Positions 1 through 9,079 of a stretch of DNA of 41,219 bases are shown one piece after another. Position 1 is the stretch's first letter; each line of letters opens with the position of its first letter. This DNA is from DASWUD01 sp036401755 (lineage in GTDB: Bacteria > Pseudomonadota > Gammaproteobacteria > Thiohalomonadales > Thiohalomonadaceae): NCBI GenBank assembly GCA_036401755.1, contig DASWUD010000282.1, forward strand, positions 1 through 41,219, written 5' to 3'. The position numbers and the translations under genes were made by a program. The notes below the pieces were generated by a model. It was not told where the DNA came from, did not search any database, and was given only the letters and a program-made list of their open reading frames with translations.

Positions 1-386
1 TCGGCGGCATCGTTGTAGGTGTTGCCGTACAGTTCGATGGCGGCGCCGTAGGCCGCCACCGACTGCACCTTGATCTGCGGCGTGGTCAGCGGCATCACGA
101 TCAGCGCCTTGAGACCCAATTTCTGTGCCGACAGCGCCACCCCCTGGGCATGGTTGCCGGCCGAGGCGGCGATCACGCCGCGTGCCCGCTCCTCGCCGCT
201 CAGTTGCACCATCTTGTTATAGGCGCCACGCAGCTTGAAAGAGAAGACCGATTGCAGATCCTCGCGTTTCAGCCAGATATGGTTGTTGAGGCGGGCCGAC
301 AGGGTGCGCGCCGGCTCCAGGGGGGTCTCCTGGGCCACGTCATAAACACGCGCGGTGAGAATGCGTTTGAGATAGTCGTTGAACAT
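1..386 (-). CDS. ilvA: Threonine ammonia-lyase (biosynthetic), 5' part only
   Basis: PLP-dependent deamination of threonine to 2-oxobutyrate, the first step towards isoleucine in the cytoplasm. About 128 N-terminal residues are visible and the rest lies beyond the window edge. The protein begins MFNDYLKRILTARVYDV and contains WLKREDLQ, then SFKLRGAYN with the presumed PLP-binding lysine near residue 51, then SAGNHAQGVA. This is the fold type II PLP signature of the IlvA family. The start is the ATG at 386-384, preceded by a weak AAGG. The gene diverges from rpiA, an arrangement seen in other gammaproteobacteria. The C-terminal ACT regulatory domains cannot be assessed, so a catabolic form is not excluded, but the N-terminus matches the biosynthetic type. 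Confidence 0.93.
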   Translation of the reverse strand, partial: MFNDYLKRILTARVYDVAQETPLEPARTLSARLNNHIWLKREDLQSVFSFKLRGAYNKMVQLSGEERARGVIAASAGNHAQGVALSAQKLGLKALIVMPLTTPQIKVQSVAAYGAAIELYGNTYNDAA

Positions 387-452
387 CACTATACCTTATC
401 AGCAAAACGTCATGCCGGGCAGGGGCCACTACAGGGAGCGCCATTTGTCCCG

Positions 453-458
453 TATAAT
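453..458 (+). promoter_or_regulatory. -10 box of rpiA promoter
   Basis: A perfect TATAAT lies 61 nt upstream of the rpiA ATG, in the 132-bp gap between divergent ilvA and rpiA. No good -35 match is seen at 17 bp spacing (TACAGG at 430-435), so the assignment rests on the -10 alone. Confidence 0.5.
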
Positions 459-518
459 CGGCGCCACTTTGCACAGACGCTGCGTGCCTGAACTATAAAA
501 ATGACCGAGGAAAGACCC

Positions 519-1172
519 ATGACCCAGGATGAAATGAAAAAAGCAGTAGCCAAGGCGGCTCTTGAGTATGTGGTGCCCAACACCATCATCGGCATCGGTA
601 CTGGCTCCACCGCCAACCACTTCATCGACTTCCTCGCTGCCATGAAGGGGAAGATCGAAGGGACCGTCGCCAGCTCCGAAGCGAGTGCCAAGCGCCTCAA
701 GGGCCATGGCATCGAGGTGTTCGACCTCAACAGCGTCGATAGCATCTCGGTCTACGTGGATGGTGCCGACGAGACCAACCACTATCGCCACCTGATCAAG
801 GGGGGCGGCGGTGCACTGACCCGCGAAAAGATCGTCGCGGCGGCCAGCAAGCAGTTTGTCTGCATCGTCGACGAAAGCAAGGTGGTCGATGTGATGGGCA
901 AATTCCCGCTGCCGGTGGAGGTGATCCCGATGGCACGCAGCTACGTGGCGCGCGAGCTGGCCAAGCTGGGTGGCATGCCGGTCTACCGGGAAGGGTTTGT
1001 CACCGACAACGGCAACGTTATCCTCGACGTGCATGGTCTGGAGATCATGGAGCCAGTGAAGCTGGAGCAGACCCTCAACAACATTACCGGCGTGGTCACC
1101 AACGGCCTGTTCGCCATGCGCCCGGCCGATGTGGTGCTAGTCGGCACTCCCAACGGCGTGAAGTCATTCTGA
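519..1172 (+). CDS. rpiA: Ribose-5-phosphate isomerase A
   Basis: Interconverts ribose-5-phosphate and ribulose-5-phosphate in the non-oxidative pentose phosphate pathway (cytoplasm). The 217-residue product has the normal RpiA length and starts MTQDEMKKAV, as in E. coli. It carries the phosphate-binding GTGSTA (27-32), DGADE (81-85) and KGGGGALTREK (94-104), whose glutamate is the expected general base. An in-frame ATG at 501 is possible, but the one at 519 is preferred because GAGGAAAG (507-514) sits at good Shine-Dalgarno distance and the protein start then matches the family. The gene is followed at once by a strong hairpin. Confidence 0.97.
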   Translation: MTQDEMKKAVAKAALEYVVPNTIIGIGTGSTANHFIDFLAAMKGKIEGTVASSEASAKRLKGHGIEVFDLNSVDSISVYVDGADETNHYRHLIKGGGGALTREKIVAAASKQFVCIVDESKVVDVMGKFPLPVEVIPMARSYVARELAKLGGMPVYREGFVTDNGNVILDVHGLEIMEPVKLEQTLNNITGVVTNGLFAMRPADVVLVGTPNGVKSF

Positions 1173-1177
1173 CGAGA

Positions 1178-1210
1178 GGCAAGGGCCGCCTGTTCCAGGC
1201 GGCCCTTGCC
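1178..1210. terminator. Hairpin between convergent rpiA and small ORF
   Basis: A perfect 15-bp stem (1178-1192 with 1196-1210) encloses a TTC loop. It begins 5 nt after the rpiA stop and ends 5 nt before the stop of the opposing gene, so it can serve both strands. There is no clear T-run, so termination may be weak or factor-assisted. Confidence 0.6.
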
Positions 1211-1215
1211 GACCG

Positions 1216-1419
1216 TTAGCGGTAGTTGGCATCCACCCAGCAGCGTGGCAAGGCCTCGCCCGAGGGGAAGATCAACTCGGCTTTAACAAATGTTGCCGGG
1301 TCCTGTAACTCCTCACCAGCGTGAAAGCGTCCTGCGATCCTGGTCTGCTTTGGATTGATCAGCGCGCGTAGGTCGAGCACCTCGACCAGATCACCACTTA
1401 CGGTATGCTTCAGGTACAT
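1216..1419 (-). CDS. Small conserved-looking protein of unknown function (67 aa)
   Basis: A 67-residue protein beginning MYLKHTVSGDLVEVLDLRAL and ending LPRCWVDANYR. I recall similar small proteins in other gammaproteobacteria but know no function. It has no signal peptide, membrane segment or Cys pair. It is probably a single compact cytoplasmic domain. GAGGGA lies about 10 nt before the ATG. The coding potential is credible because the gene fills the space between the rpiA hairpin and the next gene, and the sequence has a well-mixed soluble composition. No function is assigned. Confidence 0.65.
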   Translation of the reverse strand: MYLKHTVSGDLVEVLDLRALINPKQTRIAGRFHAGEELQDPATFVKAELIFPSGEALPRCWVDANYR

Positions 1420-1527
1420 GGTCTTCGTCCCTCTTGGGTAATCGTTATTTTCAGGCCGTTCTCCGCCCTGAGAAAAACATATACCACGCTTTGAAGGTAC
1501 GCGACACGCCCCGAAAATATTCGCGGC

Positions 1528-4500
1528 TTACAACAGCACCCGCTCGATGCCGCCCTGGCGCACCGCTTCAACATACTGCTTCAGCCAATCATCACCGTAG
1601 AGGCGCTTGGCCAGTTCGATGACGATATAGTCGGCCTCGAGGCCGGTAGTATTCTCGTAACGCGACAACCCCTGCAGGCAGGCAGGACAGGTGGTGAGGA
1701 TCTTCACCTCGCCGTGGCGACTCTTGCGCTCGCCGGTCAACGCCTCGATGCCGTTGCGCAACTCCTCATCCTTGCGGAAGCGGACCTGGGTGGCGATGTC
1801 GGGTCGCGCGGTGGCGAAGGTGCCCGCCTCGGCGCAGCAGCGGTCCGAGAGTTTGACCTCCTGGCCGAGCAGCGCGTTGGCTACCTTGACCGGGTTGTGC
1901 TGTTTGATCGGCGTGTGGCACGGGTCGTGGTAGAGGTAGTGCTGGCCCGCAACTCCTTCGCTGGTGATCCCCTTCTCCATCAGGTACTCGTTGATGTCGA
2001 GCAGCCGGCAGCCGGGGAAGATCGCCTCGAATTGATACTTGAGCAGCTGATCCATGCAGGTGCCACAGGAAACGATCACCGTCTTGATGTCCATGTAGTT
2101 GAGCGTGTTGGCAACGCGATGGAACAGCACCTGATTGTCGATGGAGATGCGCTTGCCGGTGAGCTCGTCGCCGGCGGAGGTCTGCGGATAACCGCAGCAC
2201 AGATAACCGGGCGGCAGCACGGTCTGCGCGCCGCTCTTGTAGAGCATCGCCAGCGTGGCGATGCCGATCTGCGAGAAGAGCCGTTCGGAGCCGCAGCCGG
2301 GGAAGTAGAAGACTGCATCGCTCTCTTCGTTGCTGCGTTTCGGATCGCGCAGGATCGACACCACCTTGTTATCTTCCAGGCCGAGCATGGCGCGCATGGT
2401 CTGGCTCGGCAGATGGGAGGGCATCGGCCGGCGCACGAAGCTGACTACGGTCTCCTTGATGTTGATCTTGCCGGTGGTGGCGTGCGGACGCGAACGTCTG
2501 CGCACCAGACCAATGCGCTTCGCTACCTTGTGGGCGAGACGCTGCCCGGCGTAGCCCCACTGGATGAGCGCCTTGCGCATCAGCTTGATGGTGGCCGGGT
2601 CGGTGACGTTGAGGAAGGCCATCGATAGCGCCGAACCGATGTTGAAGCGCTTCTGTCCCTGTGCGCGCAGGATGTTGCGCATCAGGATCGACACATCGCC
2701 GAAGTCGATGTTGACCGGGCAGGGCACCACGCACTTGTGGCACACCGTGCAGTGGTCGGCCACGTCGTTCATCTCGGCGAAGTGGCGTACCGAAATGCCG
2801 CGTCGCGTCTGCTCCTCGTAGAGGAACGCCTCGATGATGAGGCCGGTGGCGAGGATCTTGTTGCGCGGCGAGTAGAGCAGATTGGCGCGCGGCACGTGCG
2901 TGTTGCAGACCGGCTTGCACTTGCCGCAGCGCAGGCAGTCCTTGACCATGGTGTTGAGCTGCCCCAGCTCGCTCGCCTCCATGATCAGCGCCTCCTGCTG
3001 CAACAGGCGTAGCGAAGGTGTATAGGCGTTTTCCAGCCCCGAGCCGGCCATCAGCTTGCCGCGATTGAAACGCCCTTCGGGATCGATCTTCGCCTTGTAG
3101 GCGGCGAACGCCTGCACCGCATCGTCGGCGAGAAACTGCATCTTGGTGATGCCGATGCCGTGCTCGCCGGAGATGACGCCGCCGAGTGATTCAGCCAGCA
3201 GCATCACCTGTTCCACGATGCGATCGGCCTCGTGCAGCATGGCATAGTCGCTGGAGTGAACCGGGATATTGGTGTGCACATTGCCATCGCCCGCATGCAT
3301 GTGGGTGGCGACGAACAGGCGCGAGGTGCGCTTGTCGGCATGGATGGCATCGAGCTTCTCGCGCACCCCTTCCAGCTCGCGCCCGGTATAGATCTCCTTG
3401 AGCGGCCGCTCCACCTCCGCACGATAGGAGATGCGCAGCTCACGCCGCTGCAACAGCGAGAAGAGCGTATCGTCGGGGCGCAAACGCGAGGCCAGCTCAT
3501 CGCAGAGCAGATCGTGGTGATCCGCGGCGCGCGCATCGAGCATCAGCAGGATCTTCTGCCAGCGTGCACTCACGGTATCGAGCAGGGCCAGCGCAGCATC
3601 GCGCTTGTTGGCGATAATGGCATCGCCTTCCGCACTCTCCTGATAGTCGCGGTGCAGATGCCGCTCCGGCTGATCACCGGTAAGGTAGTCGCGCACGGCG
3701 GCAACGATCGCCAGTTTGTTGCGCGTCGACTGTTCGATATTGATGCGCTCGATCCCTTCGCTGTAGTCGGCGAGGCGATCGAGCGGGATCACCACATCCT
3801 CGTTGACCTTGAAGGCGTTGGTGTGTGCGGCAATGGCGGCGGTGCGGGCGCGATCCTGCCAGAAGCGGTGACGTGCCTCGGCGCTGACGGCAACAAACCC
3901 CTCCGCCTCACGCGCGTTGGCGAGACGCACTACGTTCGAAGCCGCTTCGGCAACCAGATTCTCATCATCACCGGCGATATCGGCCAGCAGTACCATCTTC
4001 GGCAGTTCGGGACGGGGTGCCTTGGTGCTGTAGTTGACGGCACGCACATAGCGCTCGTCGAGATGCTCCAGTCCGGCCAGCATCAACCCCTCGCGGCTGT
4101 CGATGTAGTCCTTGATCTCGACGATGGCCGGCACCGACCTACGCAGGTCGTTGCCGAAAAATTCGAGGCAGACGGTGCGGGTAAAGCGCGGCATGCGATG
4201 CACCACGAACACCGCCGAGGTGATGAGGCCGTCGCACCCCTCCTTCTGCACGCCGGGCAGTCCGCCGAGAAATTTATTGGTGACATCTTTGCCGAGACCG
4301 CGCTTGCGCAGGTGCTCGCCCGGAATGCGCAACAACTCCGGCTCACCGATGGGCGTCTTGCCGTTGGCGGCAAAGCGATTGATGCGGAACTCGGCGAAGG
4401 GGATGTCGTGGATCTTGCCGAGATTGTGGTTGAGGCGTTCCACCTCGATCCACTGCGCCTCGGGGGTGACCATACGCCACGACACTAGGTTGTCGAGGGT

Positions 4501-5379
4501 GGTGCCCCACATCACCGCCTTCTTGCCGCCGGCGTTCATGGCGATGTTGCCGCCGATGCAGGAGGCGTCCTGCGAGGTGGGGTCGACGGCGAAGACAAAG
4601 CCGGCCGCCTCGGCCCGTTCGGAGACGCGCTTGGTCACCACCCCCGCTTCGGCACGCAGCGTCGCCACCGGATGATCGACGCCGGGGATGTTGCGCACGA
4701 TCACCTCGCCGAGCCCTTCGAGCTTTTCGGTGTTGATCACCGCGCTCTCGGCCACCAGCGGTACGGCGGCGCCGGTGTAGCCGGTACCGCCGCCGCGCGG
4801 GATGATGGTCAGGCCCAGTTCGATGCACGCCTGCACCACCCCGGCCATCTCCTTTTCGCTGTCGGGATTGATCACCACCAGCGGATATTCGACACGCCAG
4901 TCGGAGGCGTCGGTGACATGGGAAACGCGCGCCAGCCCGTCGAACTGGATATTGTCGCGGCGCGTCTCCTTGGCAAGGCGGTGCTCGACGCGTTCGCGCT
5001 GTTTCCTCATGCGCGGCAGCCACGCCTCGAAATCGTGCACCGCGACGCGGGCCCGCTCAGCCAGCTGCAGCGCCTGCGGATTGCCGTCGGCGCGCGCCAC
5101 GATCTGATCGAGACGGTGATGCAGCGCGTGGACCAGCGAGCCCCAGCGCCGCCTGTTCTCCATCAGGTCGTCCTGGATGAAGGGGTTGCGCACGATGACC
5201 CACATATCGCCCAGCACCTCGAACAGCATGCGCGCTGAACGGCCGGTGCGTCGCTCACCACGCAGCGTATTGAGCACCGACCACATCTCCGCGCCGAGGA
5301 AGCGGATGACGATCTCTCGGTCAGAGAAGGAGGTGTAGTTATAGGGGATTTCGCGAATGCGGTTGGGGCTGGCGCTCAT
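1528..5379 (-). CDS. Giant FAD/Fe-S 2-hydroxyacid dehydrogenase with DUF3683 N-terminus
   Basis: A 1283-residue single-chain oxidoreductase, much longer than common FAD-linked D-lactate or D-2-hydroxyglutarate dehydrogenases. Residues 1-130 resemble DUF3683. A PCMH-type FAD domain follows, with PRGGGTGYTGAAVPL at 194-208 and ASCIGGNIAMNAGG at 272-285. The FAD-oxidase C-terminal domain has MHAGDGNVHTN (694-704) and SGEHGIGI (737-744). Two 4Fe-4S motifs follow: C815, C818, C821, C825 and C877, C880, C883, C887. Two CCG (heterodisulfide reductase-like) repeats include CCGYP (1061-1065) and CCAEAG (1181-1186). It probably oxidises a D-2-hydroxyacid and passes electrons through the clusters to quinone or another carrier at the membrane face. 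The substrate cannot be read from sequence. It appears monocistronic, with a weak ribosome-binding site. Confidence 0.88.
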   Translation of the reverse strand: MSASPNRIREIPYNYTSFSDREIVIRFLGAEMWSVLNTLRGERRTGRSARMLFEVLGDMWVIVRNPFIQDDLMENRRRWGSLVHALHHRLDQIVARADGNPQALQLAERARVAVHDFEAWLPRMRKQRERVEHRLAKETRRDNIQFDGLARVSHVTDASDWRVEYPLVVINPDSEKEMAGVVQACIELGLTIIPRGGGTGYTGAAVPLVAESAVINTEKLEGLGEVIVRNIPGVDHPVATLRAEAGVVTKRVSERAEAAGFVFAVDPTSQDASCIGGNIAMNAGGKKAVMWGTTLDNLVSWRMVTPEAQWIEVERLNHNLGKIHDIPFAEFRINRFAANGKTPIGEPELLRIPGEHLRKRGLGKDVTNKFLGGLPGVQKEGCDGLITSAVFVVHRMPRFTRTVCLEFFGNDLRRSVPAIVEIKDYIDSREGLMLAGLEHLDERYVRAVNYSTKAPRPELPKMVLLADIAGDDENLVAEAASNVVRLANAREAEGFVAVSAEARHRFWQDRARTAAIAAHTNAFKVNEDVVIPLDRLADYSEGIERINIEQSTRNKLAIVAAVRDYLTGDQPERHLHRDYQESAEGDAIIANKRDAALALLDTVSARWQKILLMLDARAADHHDLLCDELASRLRPDDTLFSLLQRRELRISYRAEVERPLKEIYTGRELEGVREKLDAIHADKRTSRLFVATHMHAGDGNVHTNIPVHSSDYAMLHEADRIVEQVMLLAESLGGVISGEHGIGITKMQFLADDAVQAFAAYKAKIDPEGRFNRGKLMAGSGLENAYTPSLRLLQQEALIMEASELGQLNTMVKDCLRCGKCKPVCNTHVPRANLLYSPRNKILATGLIIEAFLYEEQTRRGISVRHFAEMNDVADHCTVCHKCVVPCPVNIDFGDVSILMRNILRAQGQKRFNIGSALSMAFLNVTDPATIKLMRKALIQWGYAGQRLAHKVAKRIGLVRRRSRPHATTGKINIKETVVSFVRRPMPSHLPSQTMRAMLGLEDNKVVSILRDPKRSNEESDAVFYFPGCGSERLFSQIGIATLAMLYKSGAQTVLPPGYLCCGYPQTSAGDELTGKRISIDNQVLFHRVANTLNYMDIKTVIVSCGTCMDQLLKYQFEAIFPGCRLLDINEYLMEKGITSEGVAGQHYLYHDPCHTPIKQHNPVKVANALLGQEVKLSDRCCAEAGTFATARPDIATQVRFRKDEELRNGIEALTGERKSRHGEVKILTTCPACLQGLSRYENTTGLEADYIVIELAKRLYGDDWLKQYVEAVRQGGIERVLL

Positions 5380-5512
5380 GGTAACGGGCAGAACCTGGGG
5401 AAAAACCGAAGCGCGAAGTGTAGCACGCTGCGCCCGTCATGAGGATGGCGCAGCCCGGCCTGTGCACCGCCATAATTCCCTCACTCTCCCTCTGGGGAGT
5501 GAGGCTGTGCAG

Positions 5513-6700
5513 TCAGCGCACCAGCAGCAAACCGAACAGCGGCGGGCCGGTATTGACCAGGGTATGGGTCAGCGCCGACATGAATACGCTGCCGGTCTTG
5601 CGGTAGACCTGGGCGTAGGCCCAGCCGGCGAGCATCGCCAGGCCGATAAAGAGGGTAGAGTGGATATGGTAATGGACGAGTCCGAACAGTGTGCTGATGA
5701 TCAGCTGCGCGGTATGGTCGGCGGCCTGTGCTGGTGCCTTGCGGATGAGCCAGAAGGTCCAGCCCAGCAGCAATGTCGCACAGAGCAGCGGAAACCATTG
5801 TGCCTTGGCCTCGATGGTGTAACCGGCCAGCCCCGCCAGGGGGAGCAGCAGCAGACTGCCGTAGAGATAGCGGCGCCAGTTGCCGGTCTGGTTAATGCGC
5901 TGCTGCAACAGATTCAGAATGAGGCCGCGGAATATCAGCTCCTCGGGGAGTGCAGTGCCAAACAAAGTACGCAGAAACAGCCCCAACCCGGCGATCAGCA
6001 GTGCCGGCGTGATGGGCTCAAAGCCTTCCCAGCGAATCAGACCGCCGGGCAGGCCCACAGCCAGCACAATTACGAAAATGATGGCCCACCACTTCAGTGC
6101 CGTCCCCAGCGTGGTCCAGGAAAAATCCGGCATGAACCCGACGCCCGGCAGCCGACGTACCACCGTCAGCGCGTAGACGGCGACAATGAGCGCCAGAGTA
6201 AGATAGAGATTTTCGATGCCGCCACCACCCAGCGGCAACTCACTGTTGAACGGATAGTTGCGGTACGCGTAAGGCAGGAGACAGAGCAGCGCCCCCACCG
6301 CATCCTTCCAGGTTATCGTCGTGGCGTTGCGCAGGGCGAAAAAATAGAAGAGGACCGGCAGACAAAACAGCAGCGGGATCGGCCAGCTGTTGCTGCGCAA
6401 TACATCCTCGCCACCAAGGCCGGCATAGAGGTACAGCAGCACCACCAGCCCCAATGGCAACGCCAGATAACGTGCCACACTTGACCCACACCAGTCGTGC
6501 AGCCGCTGTGCCACTGCTTCCGTGCCAATGGAAAAATAGAGCAGATAGACCAGTAGCGAAACCGGTACGGCCAGCGCCAACAGGGTCGCACTGTTTTTCT
6601 GCCAGGCGGTGATCACCATCGCCAGCGTCAGCAGCGCGCTCAACAACAGTGGTCGTGAAAAACGAAACTGAAAGGAGGTCAAGGTGACAATCTGCTCCAT
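5513..6700 (-). CDS. CPBP-family intramembrane metalloprotease (CAAX/Abi type)
   Basis: A 395-residue polytopic membrane protein. Its C-terminal half carries the three CPBP motifs: EELIFR (253-258, the EExxxR glutamate pair), FGLVH (339-343) and SALTHTLVN (375-383, HxxxN). These place metal-binding residues inside the membrane. The N-terminal half adds several hydrophobic helices (about residues 15-35, 40-58, 78-95, 107-122 and 160-180). Bacterial members cleave or process membrane substrates or act in self-immunity, and the substrate here is unknown. It lies between the dehydrogenase and the expansin genes on the same strand, with gaps of about 100-135 bp, so operon membership is uncertain. 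Confidence 0.88.
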   Translation of the reverse strand: MEQIVTLTSFQFRFSRPLLLSALLTLAMVITAWQKNSATLLALAVPVSLLVYLLYFSIGTEAVAQRLHDWCGSSVARYLALPLGLVVLLYLYAGLGGEDVLRSNSWPIPLLFCLPVLFYFFALRNATTITWKDAVGALLCLLPYAYRNYPFNSELPLGGGGIENLYLTLALIVAVYALTVVRRLPGVGFMPDFSWTTLGTALKWWAIIFVIVLAVGLPGGLIRWEGFEPITPALLIAGLGLFLRTLFGTALPEELIFRGLILNLLQQRINQTGNWRRYLYGSLLLLPLAGLAGYTIEAKAQWFPLLCATLLLGWTFWLIRKAPAQAADHTAQLIISTLFGLVHYHIHSTLFIGLAMLAGWAYAQVYRKTGSVFMSALTHTLVNTGPPLFGLLLVR

Positions 6701-6799
6701 GATGCCATTTCCCTGTTATTTGCCCGACAAGCCCCAGGCGCGTCGTTTATACCACATCCACAACGCCATGGCATCGGGCGGCGTGGGCGATGCGGATCG

Positions 6800-7540
6800 T
6801 CACGGAAACTGGGCAGCCCCCTCAATGAGCTTGAGCCCGGTCGGCTCGGGCAGCTCATCTTCCAGAGTGGCCCCGGTCAGCGCGGTCACACGCACGCGCA
6901 ACGACCCAGCCGCAATCGGTTTGGGATGAACGAAATAGTTGTAAGCACGACGCTCGAGGGGGAGCCAGGTGGTGGTGCCAGCGGGCATGATCTCCAGGGC
7001 AGCCACCGGCCAGCGGTGGTTGCGCAGCTGAATGGCCATCCAGTAGCGGGAACTGCCCTTCATGTAATGGTACGAAACCGGTCCCGACACGGGGCCGGCC
7101 ACGATTTGCCAGGTGATCGGCACCCGCCCGGCGGCCTTGGGTGCGATGCGGGCAAACGCTTCCCGACTCAGATCAAGGCCGCCGGGTTTGCAGCCCGGGC
7201 AGCGATCGGTGATGCGCACCGTCACTGTGCCATCCGGCCCGGACACGGCAAGATAGGCCCCGCACATCGCGGCGTTGGCGTAATCGCGGCTGTTGATGGC
7301 CGCCACCAGTCGGTCATCACTCGCGGTAAAGCTGCAGTTGCCCTTGCCTGTAGCGCGGTAAAAGGTTGCTTCACCGCGATGGGTGGCATCGAAGGTCACG
7401 ACAGCGGCGGTGCTCTCTTCAGGCGAGGCAGTGGTGCCGGGCTCTCCCGCCGCCGTGACATCGGCTTCACTCTGGCTGCACGCAGAGACACCGAGCATGA
7501 CAGATCCCAACAACCAACAAAGAAGGCGCAGGATAGACAT
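6800..7540 (-). CDS. Bacterial expansin-like lipoprotein (EXLX1/YoaJ type)
   Basis: A 246-residue secreted protein with two expansin domains. A signal peptide ends in a VSAC lipobox (C21), so a lipid anchor is likely. The D1 double-psi beta-barrel contains ITDRCPGC (Asp about 112) and LDLS (Asp about 123), matching the TDLYP and LDLS region of Bacillus EXLX1. The D2 (CBM63-like) domain contains GSSRYWMAIQLRNHRWPV (about 163-180) and YNYFV. The polysaccharide-binding aromatics appear as Y166, W167 and Y200, and the protein ends AQFP like the Bacillus protein. Expansins loosen cellulose or peptidoglycan without hydrolysis. The ATG at 7540 is chosen because AGAGGAG lies 5 nt upstream; the GTG at 7546 would abut that site. 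It lies downstream of the polysaccharide gene cluster on the same strand. Confidence 0.9.
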   Translation of the reverse strand: MSILRLLCWLLGSVMLGVSACSQSEADVTAAGEPGTTASPEESTAAVVTFDATHRGEATFYRATGKGNCSFTASDDRLVAAINSRDYANAAMCGAYLAVSGPDGTVTVRITDRCPGCKPGGLDLSREAFARIAPKAAGRVPITWQIVAGPVSGPVSYHYMKGSSRYWMAIQLRNHRWPVAALEIMPAGTTTWLPLERRAYNYFVHPKPIAAGSLRVRVTALTGATLEDELPEPTGLKLIEGAAQFP

Positions 7541-7701
7541 TGCCACTCCTCTTACAGTGCATTGCCACCAAACAACTCGACTTATGAGTCTATGGCAGGG
7601 TGACGCAGCCTGCTGGGATCTGGCTCAAGTTTGAAGGCGGTAGACGACCCCGGCCGCTAAATAGCTGTTCCTGATCCTGAAACGCATGAGCTCTCGCAAA
7701 G

Positions 7702-7769
7702 GCGCCAAGCTCGCCAAGGAAAAGCCCGTGAAAGAGATTGGGAAAACGCTCTCTTGGCCTCTTTGGCGC
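7702..7769. repeat. Imperfect inverted repeat in the expansin/transporter gap
   Basis: The 234-bp gap between the transporter and expansin genes holds GCGCCAA (7702-7708) facing TTGGCGC (7763-7769), with a further imperfect CGCCAAGG / CTTGGCC pair inside. It could be an attenuating hairpin, part of the transporter transcript 3' end, or a copy of a dispersed intergenic repeat. There is no T-run. Confidence 0.4.
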
Positions 7770-7774
7770 ACTTA

Positions 7775-9079
7775 TTAGTCGGCTTTGGCCGGAGCGACCA
7801 GATGGGGGGCGGCCAGCTCCCGATAGCCGCGCCCCATGCGCCAAGCCAGCGTGATCCAGAAGAGGCCGATGGTCATGTTGATCATGGCGAATTGATTGAC
7901 CGACAGGCCAAACTGGGTACCGCCGAAGATCACCGCGGCGTGCAACAGATCCCCGAAGCGCCAGAAGAATGTTTCGATGGCGGTCTTGCCATCGTATTTG
8001 GCGTTCGCCGACACCGGCAGGAACAGCGCATGGCGCGTGGTCTGCTGGATGGAGTAGTCGGTGCTGTTCTCCATGATCTTGATGAGGCGTACCACGGTAA
8101 AGATCGGAAAGAAGGCAATCATCGTGTACCCGATGGTGGCGATCACCGGCAGAATCATCAGCGCCCAGTGGACACCGACATAACGAAACAGCCGCGATAC
8201 CAGGAACGCCTGGAACAGCAGGCCGATAGCGTTCACCCACATGAAAAAATCCGAGTAGATCTCGCCGATGGCAACCCCCTTGGCAACCCCCGCGGCCACC
8301 GCGATCTCGGCCTGCTCCACCACCATTTTGGCGAAGATGAATTCACCCGTGGAGTTGATGAAGTTGAGCAGCACCACAAAGAGGGCCACCAGACGCAGAT
8401 AGGGACTACTCATCACCACGGCGAAGCCCCCGCCGAGACTCACTGGCTCCTTCACCCCATTGGGCTGCGGCATCACTGCGTGCATGCCGGAACGCTTGTA
8501 GATGACCGTGGTCAGCATCAGCAAAATGGCGGCGACCAACAACATGCCGTGACTGCCCACCAGCGGAAAGAGCTGGTGGGCACATTTCGAACCAAACACG
8601 GCCCCCAGCGAGCCGCCCAGCGCGATGATGGCAAAAACGCGCTCGCCTGCGCTAACGGTATGGATATCGGCCGCGAGCGCCCAGAACTGGGCCAGTTGGC
8701 CAACACTGAAGATCCCCAGCCAGATGAAAAAGAGCGTGCCGATGGGCACACCGTTGATACTGAGCAGGTAGAAGATCAGTAGGTTGGCCACAAAGAAGCT
8801 GGTGATCGACCGATAGATCCGTTCACCCACCCGGTTGCGCATGAAATAGCTGTAGAGCGGCACCGCCACCAGTAGCACCACGGCCTGCATGGCCAGCGCG
8901 TAGCTGCGCAGTTCTGGCGTGCCGTGTTCGAGGATGAGTGCCTCGCGCACCGGCTTGAGCAGGTAGTAACCAAACAGGATGACGAAGACGCGCGCCGCCA
9001 ACAGCAAGGTAAGAGCGACTTCATCGGGACGGACATCGGCAAACAGGCCGAGCCAGCGTGACAGCAGTTTTCTCGTCAT
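7775..9079 (-). CDS. NTP/NDP-exchange-type (ADP/ATP translocase family) membrane transporter
   Basis: A 434-residue polytopic inner-membrane protein with about 12 hydrophobic segments. The N-terminal FGYYLLKPVREALIL matches the start of the TlcC/Npt ATP:ADP antiporter family as found in free-living bacteria. Family members exchange nucleotides across membranes, but the substrate of free-living versions is largely unproven. The ATG at 9079 overlaps the stop of the CotH gene as ATGA, implying translational coupling. A longer upstream frame to 9229 would overlap cotH and is rejected. It is the last gene of the polysaccharide cluster. If it moves nucleotides, it could feed the neighbouring secreted kinase, which is inference. 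A general MFS-like solute transporter is the alternative. Confidence 0.8.
   Translation of the reverse strand: MTRKLLSRWLGLFADVRPDEVALTLLLAARVFVILFGYYLLKPVREALILEHGTPELRSYALAMQAVVLLVAVPLYSYFMRNRVGERIYRSITSFFVANLLIFYLLSINGVPIGTLFFIWLGIFSVGQLAQFWALAADIHTVSAGERVFAIIALGGSLGAVFGSKCAHQLFPLVGSHGMLLVAAILLMLTTVIYKRSGMHAVMPQPNGVKEPVSLGGGFAVVMSSPYLRLVALFVVLLNFINSTGEFIFAKMVVEQAEIAVAAGVAKGVAIGEIYSDFFMWVNAIGLLFQAFLVSRLFRYVGVHWALMILPVIATIGYTMIAFFPIFTVVRLIKIMENSTDYSIQQTTRHALFLPVSANAKYDGKTAIETFFWRFGDLLHAAVIFGGTQFGLSVNQFAMINMTIGLFWITLAWRMGRGYRELAAPHLVAPAKAD

Noticed and set aside
3232..4488. Long open frame of about 418 codons antisense to the dehydrogenase gene
   Set aside because: It lies wholly opposite conserved FAD-domain coding sequence, its translation has no recognisable motif, and GC-rich genes commonly give such antisense frames.
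5357..6484. Long plus-strand frame (about 375 codons) over the CPBP protease gene
   Set aside because: The translation is Gln/Arg-rich low-complexity sequence, while the minus strand carries clear CPBP motifs and membrane helices.
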